Below are positions 1 through 8,300 of a stretch of DNA of 12,631 nt, in pieces (position 1 is the stretch's first letter; every line of letters begins with the position of its first letter). The DNA comes from JAYZDF01 sp036337945 (GTDB lineage Bacteria > Myxococcota > Kuafuiibacteriia > Kuafuiibacteriales > Kuafuiibacteriaceae): contig JAYZDF010000027.1 of NCBI GenBank assembly GCA_036337945.1, forward strand, positions 1 through 12,631. Reading direction: 5' to 3'. The notes under the pieces are model-generated. The model was not told the DNA's origin and ran no database searches. It saw only the letters and a program-made list of their open reading frames with translations. Made by a program: the position numbers and the translations under genes.

Positions 1-543
1 CCTGCGGGCATACTCGTCGCTGGTTTACCAGGGGTTGCATCCGAACACCTCAGGCGGGCGCAGGAAGCGCCGCACCTTGCTATTTTTGGGGTGAATTTAC
101 ATGACAAGGCCGGAGGCAGGGTTCAAGCGGGATTTGGACGAGAGCCTTTCGTAACCTATAGGATGGCAAAAGAAGATCGAGCGCGGGTGCCTGAAGCCTT
201 GAGAATTGCCGGAAACACATTTTTTGCTGCGGGTGCTAAAGAGGTGTATCTCCCTATGCTGGGATTGGAGGGGCTAAACGCGGACGAATTCGCAGCATTG
301 GACCTTGAAAATCTTTCGGTCAAAAATCTCGAATGCACATCCCAGCATCCTTTAGGTACATGTCGAATGGGAACCAGCCCGAATACCTCCATCGTTGATC
401 CTTGGGGACAGAGCTGGGAGGTCAGTGACCTCTTCATCGCTGATGGCAGCACAGTGCCAACCAGTCTCGGCGTAAATCCCCAACTTACAATCATGACCAT
501 GGCCACGCGAACCGCACATTACCTTCGTGATTTACCCTTTTAA
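1..543 (+). CDS. GMC-family FAD-dependent oxidoreductase, C-terminal part (5' truncated by window)
   Basis: The frame is open from base 1 to the TAA at 541-543 (180 codons plus stop), so this is the tail of a larger gene; the GTG at 91 is internal, not a start. The C-terminal half matches the GMC oxidoreductase C-terminal domain: an HPLGTCRMG motif (His codon at 346-348), then a VSDLFIADGSTVPTSLGVN stretch and NPQLTI (Asn codon at 475-477). In the family this His/Asn pair sits over the flavin N5 and abstracts a proton from an alcohol substrate. The flavin-binding Rossmann N-terminus lies upstream and is not visible. The form resembles cholesterol/long-chain alcohol oxidase-like members, but substrate cannot be assigned. 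No signal peptide can be judged. The next genes are unrelated, and a weak GC hairpin follows the stop. Confidence 0.9.
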   Translation, partial: PAGILVAGLPGVASEHLRRAQEAPHLAIFGVNLHDKAGGRVQAGFGREPFVTYRMAKEDRARVPEALRIAGNTFFAAGAKEVYLPMLGLEGLNADEFAALDLENLSVKNLECTSQHPLGTCRMGTSPNTSIVDPWGQSWEVSDLFIADGSTVPTSLGVNPQLTIMTMATRTAHYLRDLPF

Positions 544-547
544 TTTT

Positions 548-574
548 GCCCCTACTGGGGGCCTGAGATTTTTT
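548..574 (+). terminator. Possible weak terminator after the GMC oxidoreductase gene
   Basis: Five bases after the stop codon there is a GC-rich hairpin, GCCCC (548-552) pairing with GGGGC (558-562) around a 5-base loop, followed six bases later by six Ts (569-574). The distance between stem and T run is longer than ideal. A second AT-rich hairpin, GATTTT (567-572) with AAAATC (579-584), overlaps the T run. It would separate the oxidoreductase transcript from the structured RNA candidate downstream. Confidence 0.4.
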
Positions 575-637
575 ACTTAAAATCAGCCGAATTACGTACG
601 ACCAAATTTCAAAAAACGCCGAGAACATCTTTGCGAA

Positions 638-868
638 AGCGTTGATGGGTTGCAGAGAACTTTGCTCAAGCACCTCTAGAATTGAAAAGCGATTCTACTG
701 GCGAACTGTCGCCGGCATCACCAAAAGGGGTCCTTTACGGATGGTGATGGAGACGCAAAAGCGGGTCAATCGGGCTGGTTCCCGGTGTCTCTTGGAACCC
801 ACCACGCTGACCTTTCTTTTTGAACTGTTGTAAATGCACCGCCTTCTCGGCGGTGCTTTTTTTTTTTT
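638..868 (+). ncRNA. Candidate structured small RNA with its own terminator, family not recognised
   Basis: No protein gene fits 544-866, but the stretch folds unusually neatly. A long-range closing helix pairs AGCGT (638-642) with ACGCT (804-808) and TGGGTT (646-651) with AACCCA (796-801). Inside it lie five hairpins: 652-656/661-665; TAGAAT 677-682 with ATTCTA 692-697; 698-704/709-715 (7 bp, one G-U); CATCACCA 716-723 with TGGTGATG 742-749 (8 bp, with an inner 5-bp helix 724-728/732-736); and GAGACGC 750-756 with 785-791 (7 bp, one G-U). The last four abut with no linker bases. A strong terminator ends the unit at 868. The next gene is on the other strand, so this is unlikely to be a riboswitch leader. 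I tested it by eye against tmRNA, RNase P, SRP, 6S and c-di-GMP-I patterns without a match. The 5' end and promoter are not defined; helices were found by hand, without energy calculation. Confidence 0.5.
836..868 (+). terminator. Strong intrinsic terminator, plus strand
   Basis: GCACCGCC (836-843) pairs perfectly with GGCGGTGC (849-856) around a TTCTC loop, followed directly by 12 Ts (857-868). In the plus direction this is a textbook Rho-independent terminator. It must serve a plus-strand transcript beginning in 544-835, because the oxidoreductase stops nearly 300 bases earlier. Read on the minus strand, the hairpin lies just past the stop of the 867-1238 gene, but no U run follows it there, so it would be a weaker terminator for that gene. 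The T tract overlaps the last two bases of that gene's stop codon. Confidence 0.9.
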
Positions 869-1238
869 ATCGAAACTTTACCGTGGCGATGATGTCATCA
901 TCAGTTCCCATTTCTTCGTCTGCACCGGCAGATACAATCTCGTATCCCTGGTCTACTTCGTACAACTCATAGTAATTACCCCAGTGATCCTTAGCGACGT
1001 CCTTGGCGTCAGAGTGAGCAATCGAGCGAACAAACTCGGAAAAGTCTTTCTGAACAACATCGGCGTTGTCAGCAATCACCTCGCTGAGAACAGCGGTTTG
1101 AAGGGTACGCATCTCGTACTGGGTGGCGATTTCTTTCACTTTTTGAATGGGTTGGTGAATCACCTGAGCAACTGAGTCCTGTTGTGCAGCACCCATTCCA
1201 GCGGCGGTCATGATTGAGAAAAGCGTTGATAATTTCAT
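867..1238 (-). CDS. Small exported protein with GspG-like pseudopilin C-terminal motif
   Basis: A 123-residue protein. Residues 1-19 look like a short Sec signal peptide (MKLSTLF, hydrophobic stretch, then GAAQ), so the mature part probably begins near Gln19/Gln20. Residues 25-80 look helical. The C-terminus carries D-x-WGN-xY (Trp86, Gly87), then SAGADEE and GTDDDI (residues 103-116). This order, WG..Y followed by an S-x-GAD loop and an acidic T-D-D-D-I patch, is that of the calcium-binding C-terminal loop of the major type II secretion pseudopilin GspG. The prepilin leader (G-FTLIE) and long N-terminal pilin helix are missing, so it cannot be a normal pilus subunit. The ATG is preceded by GGAG eight bases upstream. 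No type II secretion gene is nearby. Its role is unknown: a stand-alone periplasmic relative of the GspG domain, or a convergent resemblance. Confidence 0.75.
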   Translation of the reverse strand: MKLSTLFSIMTAAGMGAAQQDSVAQVIHQPIQKVKEIATQYEMRTLQTAVLSEVIADNADVVQKDFSEFVRSIAHSDAKDVAKDHWGNYYELYEVDQGYEIVSAGADEEMGTDDDIIATVKFR

Positions 1239-1335
1239 TAGTAAAACTCCGTAAATAAAAAAAAGAATAAAAACTTGTTACATGACCTACATCGACGAAT
1301 GCGATGCGGTCTTAAGGCTTAAAAGCAAAAAAGCT

Positions 1336-1367
1336 ATGTGATATTCAGCACGTGCGATAAATCACAT
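1336..1367. promoter_or_regulatory. Nested 32-bp dyad, candidate operator in a divergent promoter region
   Basis: ATGTGAT (1336-1342) and ATCACAT (1361-1367) form a perfect 7-bp inverted repeat, and the 8-bp palindrome GCACGTGC (1348-1355) sits between them with exactly the same centre (between 1351 and 1352), separated by 5 bases on each side. It lies between the start of the minus gene (1238) and the plus hydrolase (1438), so a dimeric or tetrameric regulator bound here could control both. TGTGA/TCACA half sites recall CRP/FNR-type regulators, but the spacing is far too wide for one CRP dimer. The rest of 1239-1437 is AT-rich with no convincing -35/-10 pair. Confidence 0.5.
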
Positions 1368-1437
1368 TTCAGAATCCAGGAGAATCTAGGGGGAACTACT
1401 TGACGAGACCGGTCTGCGCAGATTGTTTGTTACCGCG

Positions 1438-2562
1438 ATGAATCAATACTTTCGGCAATTCGTTATAGGACTCATCTTGTCCACGGCAGCCGGTGCCTGC
1501 GGTGACTCGCACGACCCAGAGCCATCAGTGGATTACGGCTGTGAAGGGGACGCACCCTATGCCAACGCCGGTCCATTCGCCGCAGGAGTGACCACGGTTC
1601 AGGTGGAAGGCGTGCCGACAGAGATTTGGTATCCCGCGAATAAGACAGATGTGAAGGGTCGGCTGAAGGCTCAGTACGACCTTCGTCAGTGGCTTGGTAC
1701 ATCCATTCCGATCAATGAAGAAGACGCTCCGGTCTTCGTCATGGACGCTTATCGCGATGTTCCGGTCGCGGACGGGCTACAATATCCAATCGTTTTATTC
1801 AGTCATGGACTCGGAAGTTTCAGAACCCAATCGAGTTTTCTCACCAGTCATCTTGCCCAGTGGGGTTTCGTTGTCGCAGCGCCCGATCACAAAGAGCGAG
1901 GCGTCGCCTTATTGGTGAACAGCGGCATTCCTGAATTTGGCGATTCAATCAAAACCTTTGACGATGTTGTCAAATATCTGCAGAGCGCACAGGACGACGA
2001 GGACAACCGATTCTTCAATCGCCTAAATACCGAGCGAATCATGATCACCGGACATTCCGCTGGAGGCAGCACTTCCGTTGAATTCGCTCGTGATCCAAGA
2101 ATCACTTCCTATGCCCCTCTTTCAGTAGATACCTCAACGACGTTGCCCGCAAAGCCTTCGCTATTTATGGCTGGAAGCTTTGACGAAGTCATTCCTCCGT
2201 CTCGCACTGAGGCCTTACACGAACGTTTTCCGGAAAGTTCGACGAACACTTACATCCTCATTTACGGGGGCGGCCACAATGTCTTCGCTGACATTTGCTA
2301 CATTGCTGAAAAAAATGGAGGCCTATTGCCTCTTGCTCGAAAATACAATGTTCCGGTTCCAGACTTCTTTGACTTCCTCGCAGAAGATGGATGTCGTCCT
2401 GGCGACCTCAAACCAAAAGAAGCATGGCCGATGATTCAGCACTATGTGACGGGACTCGCAAAACAAACGCTCACACCACAAGATGCATTACCAAGCTATA
2501 CTAAAGAAGCTCAGGAATGCTTTGGAACATTGATTGAAAAGTATCGTGACAACGAGAACTGA
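1438..2562 (+). CDS. Lipoprotein alpha/beta hydrolase (PAF-acetylhydrolase/dienelactone-hydrolase-like)
   Basis: A 374-residue protein from the ATG at 1438; an in-frame TTG at 1423 would add five residues, and neither has a clear ribosome binding site. The N-terminus is a signal peptide ending in a lipobox-like A-G-A-C (residues near 20-23), so it is probably a membrane-anchored lipoprotein. The fold motifs occur in order: IVLFSHGLGS (oxyanion region), VVAAPDH, the nucleophile elbow GHSAGG with Ser207, MAGSFDE with acid Asp249, and YGGGHN with His280. This makes a complete Ser-Asp-His triad. Closest in form to the platelet-activating-factor acetylhydrolase/predicted dienelactone hydrolase group, which cleaves ester bonds; the substrate cannot be read from the sequence. 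Its TGA (2560-2562) touches the stop codon of the opposing glycosidase gene with no gap. Confidence 0.88.
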   Translation: MNQYFRQFVIGLILSTAAGACGDSHDPEPSVDYGCEGDAPYANAGPFAAGVTTVQVEGVPTEIWYPANKTDVKGRLKAQYDLRQWLGTSIPINEEDAPVFVMDAYRDVPVADGLQYPIVLFSHGLGSFRTQSSFLTSHLAQWGFVVAAPDHKERGVALLVNSGIPEFGDSIKTFDDVVKYLQSAQDDEDNRFFNRLNTERIMITGHSAGGSTSVEFARDPRITSYAPLSVDTSTTLPAKPSLFMAGSFDEVIPPSRTEALHERFPESSTNTYILIYGGGHNVFADICYIAEKNGGLLPLARKYNVPVPDFFDFLAEDGCRPGDLKPKEAWPMIQHYVTGLAKQTLTPQDALPSYTKEAQECFGTLIEKYRDNEN

Positions 2563-5301
2563 TTACTCGTTTCCGGTTAAAGCCAGCACGCGGATTGCGC
2601 CAATGTTTACGTACGCCGCAGGTGAACTGCCACCGCTGCCACCTGTGTATAAAGAGAAATGTTCAAAGCTGGACATATTGACGGCCCAAGGGTTGTGATC
2701 AATCACAAAATCGTAAGATCGGCCCGCGATTAGTTCTACTCGAGCAAAAGAGGAGTCTCTCCAGGTAGTCCAATCGCCCGTGTGAGGCATCATGAGGTAA
2801 GACTCACTGACAACCGTCTGAGATGAGGATTCAATCACCCGTAAACGCTTTACTGCACAGGTAATTCCTGTCGTCAGACCACCTAATCCATTTCCAAAAA
2901 AAGTCTGGACCAGATACGTGCCAGTGTTCGGCGCCGCAAAAGACTCTGACCGAATCGAATGACCTGGCTCTCCCCAGCTTTGATAATGAATCCATCCATG
3001 CTGGTCTACAAGTTGACCACCCGTGGTCACAAAACTCCCTGCATAGAGATCGTAAATACGTTCTGAATTTCTTCCCCAGTAGCAGATTGGCTCTGAACGT
3101 TGAGAACGAAGACTTGAGCTAAGGTATTCAATTTCAAAAGTATAACAGTGACTCGCAAAGGCTGTGGCGGTAAGTGTATCGAGATACGTTGCTGAGGGTG
3201 CAATGTCTGTCAAAAGTTCACCATCTCGATAAATATGGTAGCGCAGATTGGCCGGGTTCGGATTTGGGTCGCTAAGATTCAAGAGCAATCCGTTCGCGGT
3301 ATAGTCTACAGAATCTATCCGCGGCGTTTGCGGAGCGAATATTTCATCTTGGGCGGAACTAAGGATCTTAACACTAGAAACGACTGTCGAAGTTGATACC
3401 TGCAATCGAATCGTGAGGAGATTTTTGTCTTCGAGTTGATCAACGGTAATTCGTGCCGCGTTCAACGGTTGTTGATTCAAATGTATTTCAGCAATCTCAT
3501 ATGAGTCGCCACTACTTGAACTAGACGGAAATTCTAAAGCAATGTGCATTTGATGTCCTTGATAATCGAATCGATTTAATATGATTTGGTCGACTCCCGA
3601 GAACCACTCTTCGTGTATCTGATGAGTAATAAAAGGGTCGAACTCAAGAGCGTCAACGAATGATCGAATCCCAAAAAGAACGTCGTGAACCATACTCACA
3701 TAGGCAGCTACGGACCATAGCTGGCGTTCTGAATTGATCACCGGTCCAGAAAAAGAACCATCTTCAAAATAAGGCAATCCGCTCATAAACTCTAAATTCT
3801 CCATATTTGATAAATTTAGAGCCGTCGCATTAACCAGTGAACCGATATTGTGAGCTACAACTCCTGCTTGTCTGTGCTTTTTGGCTGCGCGTAGCCAATA
3901 TGCTGTAACAAAAGGCCATATCGCACGATTGTGATAGATCGCCGAATCCGGTTGTTGAGGCCAAATTACAGGTGGGCCATATTCACTGTGTGGATAATCT
4001 TCGAGAATTTGAAGTGAACGCTCCTCGTCGGAGAGGTTCATGGTTATCGCAAAAGAAAGCGCCAAAAGGTCAAAACGATAAGATGGAGCGAGATCTAATT
4101 CTGTAGGCAAAAAAGCGCTATAGAGCGCTTCGTTTTCAATCTGAAACTCCTGCTGAATCGCTCGGCGAAGCGAATCTCCCCAAAGCTGTTGCTCTGCTGC
4201 AAGCATCGACTCACCCGCTGATTGATTTAGGCGTGCGGCTTCTTCTATCGCGGCTAAGTGTAACAAGTTAGTAGAAAGAGAACGAGACATTCCGACGTGT
4301 ACAACATTGTTCTGAACCCAATTTGGATACGTCTGTTCACGCCAATCTAAAAAGGATGTTTCTCCCCGATAAAGGCCTGTCATTTCATCATAAGCAATCT
4401 TCCGATCATGACTGATGGTGTTATTCAATGCTCGACGGAGACGAACTAAAAATGCTTGTTGCTCGGCGGGCTTGAGATAATGAAGCGTCTTTATCGCCCC
4501 AAGAATCCACGAAACGCGGTCGGTAGAAACGGGGTAACTTCCTCCGGTCCCTGTATCTTGTACGATTTGTTCGTCCGTTCCGTCGCGGCGAGGAGATAAC
4601 TTGAAAAGAAGAGAATTTCGGGCGCGAATGGGGTCAAGTGATGCCAATGCTAGATCGGTGGCGTACGCGATGTCTCGGGTCCAAACGTATTTCCATAAGC
4701 GACCGGTTTGGAAACAACCTCCTGGCATGCAATCAATCGGTTGACCTTGGTTGAACGAACCATCTTGAACCTGCGCAACAGAATTTTGAATCACCTCCTC
4801 AACACTCAATGAATACAAAGCATCAAACATAGGATTCCCCGAGCGCAGCACCGGATAGTCTATAGTTTCGTTAATAGTTCGCGTTTGACTACGAAGTGCA
4901 TCGCGCTGCGGTTGCGTTGAATTGAGCGCAAACTGACTTTGGCAACTCGTACCCGTTTCAGTGACTGTCACTCGGCCGCGGTCATCGATAATTTCTGCGT
5001 TTGCAGGATCGATTTGAATTTCAGGTCGGTAACAATCGGCGACAACAAAGTCCGAGCTTGAGGCGTCCGATGAGCCCGAATCTGCGGTAGAAGCATCCAA
5101 AAAACCACTGTCTTTTGGGGCAGCAATACCAGCATCAACGATTGTATTGGCAGTTGCGTCAGCTCGCACCATTGCGTCTTCATTGCCCGCATCAATGTTC
5201 ATCGTTATCGGCGAATTATCTGCTGTACAGGCAGAAATGACCAATACGCTCATCCATAAGATTCTCACAATAAAAGCACATGTACTGAACCTGTCCGTCA
5301 T
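2563..5301 (-). CDS. Large lipoprotein, six-hairpin glycosidase-like with C-terminal Fn3-like and possible carbohydrate-binding regions
   Basis: A 912-residue protein. A signal peptide ends in lipobox I-S-A-C (Cys25), followed by an Asp/Ser/Ala/Thr-rich linker to about residue 85, the usual tether of outer-surface lipoproteins. Residues about 145-560 look like an (alpha/alpha)6 toroid: KYVWTRDIAYATDLAL (Trp207, Arg209, Asp210), GETSFLDWREQTYPNW (313-328), IYHNRAIWPFVTAYWL (455-470) and ERQLWSVAAYVSMVHDVLFG (525-544). WTRD followed by helical repeats is typical of GH15/GH63/debranching-enzyme-like glycosidases, but I cannot place it in a numbered family or name the catalytic acids. Residues 660-742 resemble an Fn3 domain, and 748-907 form a beta-rich, aromatic-rich region that may bind carbohydrate. 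ATG at 5301 is used; only a distant AGAGGG precedes it. It is divergent from the protease across 73 bp and convergent with the hydrolase. Confidence 0.8.
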   Translation of the reverse strand: MTDRFSTCAFIVRILWMSVLVISACTADNSPITMNIDAGNEDAMVRADATANTIVDAGIAAPKDSGFLDASTADSGSSDASSSDFVVADCYRPEIQIDPANAEIIDDRGRVTVTETGTSCQSQFALNSTQPQRDALRSQTRTINETIDYPVLRSGNPMFDALYSLSVEEVIQNSVAQVQDGSFNQGQPIDCMPGGCFQTGRLWKYVWTRDIAYATDLALASLDPIRARNSLLFKLSPRRDGTDEQIVQDTGTGGSYPVSTDRVSWILGAIKTLHYLKPAEQQAFLVRLRRALNNTISHDRKIAYDEMTGLYRGETSFLDWREQTYPNWVQNNVVHVGMSRSLSTNLLHLAAIEEAARLNQSAGESMLAAEQQLWGDSLRRAIQQEFQIENEALYSAFLPTELDLAPSYRFDLLALSFAITMNLSDEERSLQILEDYPHSEYGPPVIWPQQPDSAIYHNRAIWPFVTAYWLRAAKKHRQAGVVAHNIGSLVNATALNLSNMENLEFMSGLPYFEDGSFSGPVINSERQLWSVAAYVSMVHDVLFGIRSFVDALEFDPFITHQIHEEWFSGVDQIILNRFDYQGHQMHIALEFPSSSSSGDSYEIAEIHLNQQPLNAARITVDQLEDKNLLTIRLQVSTSTVVSSVKILSSAQDEIFAPQTPRIDSVDYTANGLLLNLSDPNPNPANLRYHIYRDGELLTDIAPSATYLDTLTATAFASHCYTFEIEYLSSSLRSQRSEPICYWGRNSERIYDLYAGSFVTTGGQLVDQHGWIHYQSWGEPGHSIRSESFAAPNTGTYLVQTFFGNGLGGLTTGITCAVKRLRVIESSSQTVVSESYLMMPHTGDWTTWRDSSFARVELIAGRSYDFVIDHNPWAVNMSSFEHFSLYTGGSGGSSPAAYVNIGAIRVLALTGNE

Positions 5302-5374
5302 TGGCTACCAATTCGAGACCCTCTAAGGAAAATAATCGGGCAAACGTGACTACCAATAGTGAGGTTCTTCCTTC
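5302..5374. promoter_or_regulatory. Short divergent promoter region between glycosidase and protease lipoprotein genes
   Basis: These 73 bp must hold both promoters, or the start signals of both genes, since the two are transcribed away from each other. The octamer CTACCAAT occurs twice in direct orientation (5305-5312 and 5350-5357). No convincing -35/-10 hexamers are seen. GAGG at 5361-5364, ten bases before the protease ATG, is a plausible ribosome binding site. Shared control of the two secreted enzymes is an inference from the geometry. Confidence 0.4.
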
Positions 5375-8300
5375 ATGTTGTTGATTGTGCGTTGCTTATT
5401 GGTCACTTTGTCGACCGTTTTCGTATTAGGTGCATGTCAGCCCGCAAAAGAAACTATTTCTTCACGCGCCGCAGGGCTGACACCTGAAACAACGGTGGAG
5501 CTTACTCATCTTTGGATGATTCAGTTCAAGGAACCCCCAACCAGCCGAGGTGGTAACGAAGAAATCCATCAAAATGAACGAGAAAGATTTGAGGCGACTC
5601 GTTCATCTTTAGATCTCACGATCAATTACGATTACCGAGGAATCTGGAACGGATATGCTGTCGAGTTAAACAATCAAAAGGATATCAATCAAATCGAAAA
5701 ACTTCGCTTCGTTCAATCAGTATATCCCGTTGAATTGTTTGAACGGCCATCCAGTCGGGTTTTAGAGGGGAGCCACCTTGCCAGTGCGAATCAAATGTCT
5801 GGTGTAGCGTATGCACATCAAACTCTAGGACTTTTGGGTACGGGAATTCGAATTGCAGTCATTGACACGGGCGTCGATTATCATCATCCCGACCTGGGCG
5901 GATGTTTTGGGCCGAATTGCAAAGTTGAATTTGGCTATGATTTTGTAGGTGATAATTTCAATCCACGAAATGGAACCAGGCCCCAACCTGATAATGATCC
6001 TGATGACCCGAAAGGTCATGGAACCCACGTAGCGGGCATTGTTGGTGCGAACGGTGTCATAAAAGGGGTTGCTCCCGAAGCAACTCTGGGTGCCTACAAG
6101 ATTTTCGGCGTCGAAGGACCAACGCGATCGGATATCACCGTCGCAGCACTGGAACGCGCTTTTCAAGACAACGCTCAAGTTGTAAACGCAAGCTTGGGTT
6201 CGGCCTTCGGATGGCCCACCGGACCCCACGCTGAAGCCATTGATAATCTGACCGCGGCTGGAGCAATGGTCGTCGCCTCCGCAGGAAACGAGGATGAATT
6301 GGGGCTACACGCGGTGGCAAGTGTCGGTGCGGTGGATAGTGCTCTGAGTATTGCATCTTTTGATAATGAATCCCTTCAACTGAGTACAGCAACGACCTCT
6401 AATGGATTGACGGTCTTACATATGCCTTTTTGGGGAGAGGCCGTACAAAGAGGACGACTTACTTCTGGAACCTATCCTGTGCAACGAACGGACCCACGGC
6501 ATGGATGTGACACGTTACCCGCAAACTCAGCTGTCGGTCGCGTTTTGATCATGCGAAGAGGACGATGCAATTATCGAGCAAAGGCTGAAAATGCTGAAAA
6601 CGCAGGTGCAGCAGCGTTACTCATTTATAACAACCGCAACGGACGAATCTTTAGTGCTCGCATCGACGGAACTCCGATCATCGATATGCCCGTTTCTTTT
6701 CTCTCGGGACAGACGGGTAACGCCATCGCAAATGAGCTAACCTCTGGAAGCACAGTTACGATCAGCTTCAATGAAGATGTAGGCCTTGAGCCGTACTTTC
6801 GTGCATCAAAGATTTCGACATTTAGCTCTCATGGCCCAACCGCGGCGCTCACCCTAAAGCCTGATATCGGAGCGCCTGGCGGAAGAATCTATTCCACCTA
6901 TCCGCTAGAAATTGGTTCCTACGCAACTTTACAAGGCACGTCGATGTCCAGCCCACACCTTGCCGGCACCGTTGCGCTTCTCAAGGAGGCACGACCCAAC
7001 TCGACCCCAGACGAAATACGAATTCGTCTACAAAATAGCGCCCAGCCGCAGACTCCTCATCCAAATCGAGGCGCTGATACTTTTTTTGAAGCCGTTCACT
7101 TACAAGGAGCAGGACTCGCAGACTTAGCACTCGCCATAGAAACGCCAATTACACTGGAGCCAAGCCGAATCGCTTTTGGCGAATTTGAACCGTCTGTTTC
7201 ATCACTGCAGCAGACAATCACCATTTCAAATGGCAGTACAGAAGCTGTAGACCTGAGCATAAGTCACACTCCGGCGCTTACGAGTTCTAACGCCCCGGCG
7301 TTAGAAACTGTTCTCGAATTTGCAGCAGACGTAGATATCCAACCTACTCAACTCGCCGTGCCGGCCGGCGGGACTGAGCAAGTCGTCGTCACGGTCACAG
7401 CGCCGGCAGGACTACTCGAAAAATCTGTTTTTGGTGGGTATATCCGGGTTTTGAACGTACAGAGCCAAGATACCTTGCATGTTCCGTACATGGGCTTCAA
7501 AGGGGATTATCAAGCTGTCTCTCCTTCGATCCCTACGGAACAAGACTACCCGTGGTTGTTGAAGCGTCCGAGCGAAGAACATCAGTCTATGGGGGCCAGT
7601 TACACTCTTGAGGATGATGATGAACCCGTCGTGCGGTTTTATCTTGAATGGCCCGCCGATCAGTTGATGGTTCAACTTGAAGTCGATGGCGAATATTACA
7701 ATAGCCGAATTCGATTGAACGCCGACCCTACACGTCCTGATGATTATTCCACTTACAGCTTTGATGGTTCTGTTTGGCGAAACGAGGAAGAGTTCGAAGT
7801 CCCTGATGGAGAATATCGCGCCAGACTCGCACTCCTTAAGGCGTTGGGCAACGAATCGAATGCAAACCACTGGCAATACCAAGCCTTGCCAAATATTACC
7901 TTCGACCGACCCAATCGAGCGCCCGAATTTCCAACGTTTGAGGACTTAGATTTTTCTGAAGGCGAACGGATTGCCATCCAGTTTACCGCGACGGACATCA
8001 ATAGCGACCCGCTGACATACGCCTGCTTAGGAGTACCGGACAACGCTGAATTCGACAGAATGACCGGTGAGTTAACTTGGCAGACAGATTACCAAGACGC
8101 TGGAGAGTATATGCTCACCGTTTCGGTCAATGACGGAACCGTCTCGACCACGAGACGGATTGTTTTGATCGTTCGCGACGTTCCTCAAGCACCCGTTTTT
8201 GAGCCTATTTTGAACCAAACCGGAAAAGAAGGAGAACGGCTGACGTTTGCAGTAAAGGCCACGGATCCGGACGGAGACAACGTATATTATTCGCTCACAA

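Noticed and set aside
716..791. c-di-GMP-I (GEMM) riboswitch, because GAGACGCAAAAGC follows a hairpin
   Set aside because: The upstream GCAAACC segment, the GAAA tetraloop and the receptor in the second arm are absent, and no plus-strand gene follows.
775..804. tRNA-like 3' end, because GGTTCC and ACCCACCA-like bases occur
   Set aside because: There is no D or anticodon arm and no acceptor stem in register; the bases are accounted for by the hairpin or closing helix of the RNA candidate.
642..833. A 63-codon open frame (TTG start) ending just before the strong terminator
   Set aside because: It has no ribosome binding site, a composition unlike a real small protein, and it runs straight through the helices of the structured RNA; the hairpin pattern explains the region better.
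638..868. tmRNA, RNase P RNA, SRP RNA or 6S RNA
   Set aside because: The conserved segments of tmRNA, RNase P and SRP RNA are not present, and the multi-branched closed structure is unlike the long open-bubble hairpin of 6S RNA.
867..1238. Functional type II secretion or type IV pilin subunit
   Set aside because: No prepilin peptidase site, no FTLIE start, no long N-terminal hydrophobic helix, and no secretion genes nearby.
1336..1367. A standard CRP/FNR site
   Set aside because: TGTGA and TCACA are separated by about 20 bases instead of 6, too far for one dimer.
1472..1702. Antisense or shifted open frames inside the large genes, for example this one and those at 5825-6229, 7412-7882, 9373-9711, 10725-11099
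   Set aside because: All lie inside well-supported genes in other frames, have no recognisable domains and no start signals.
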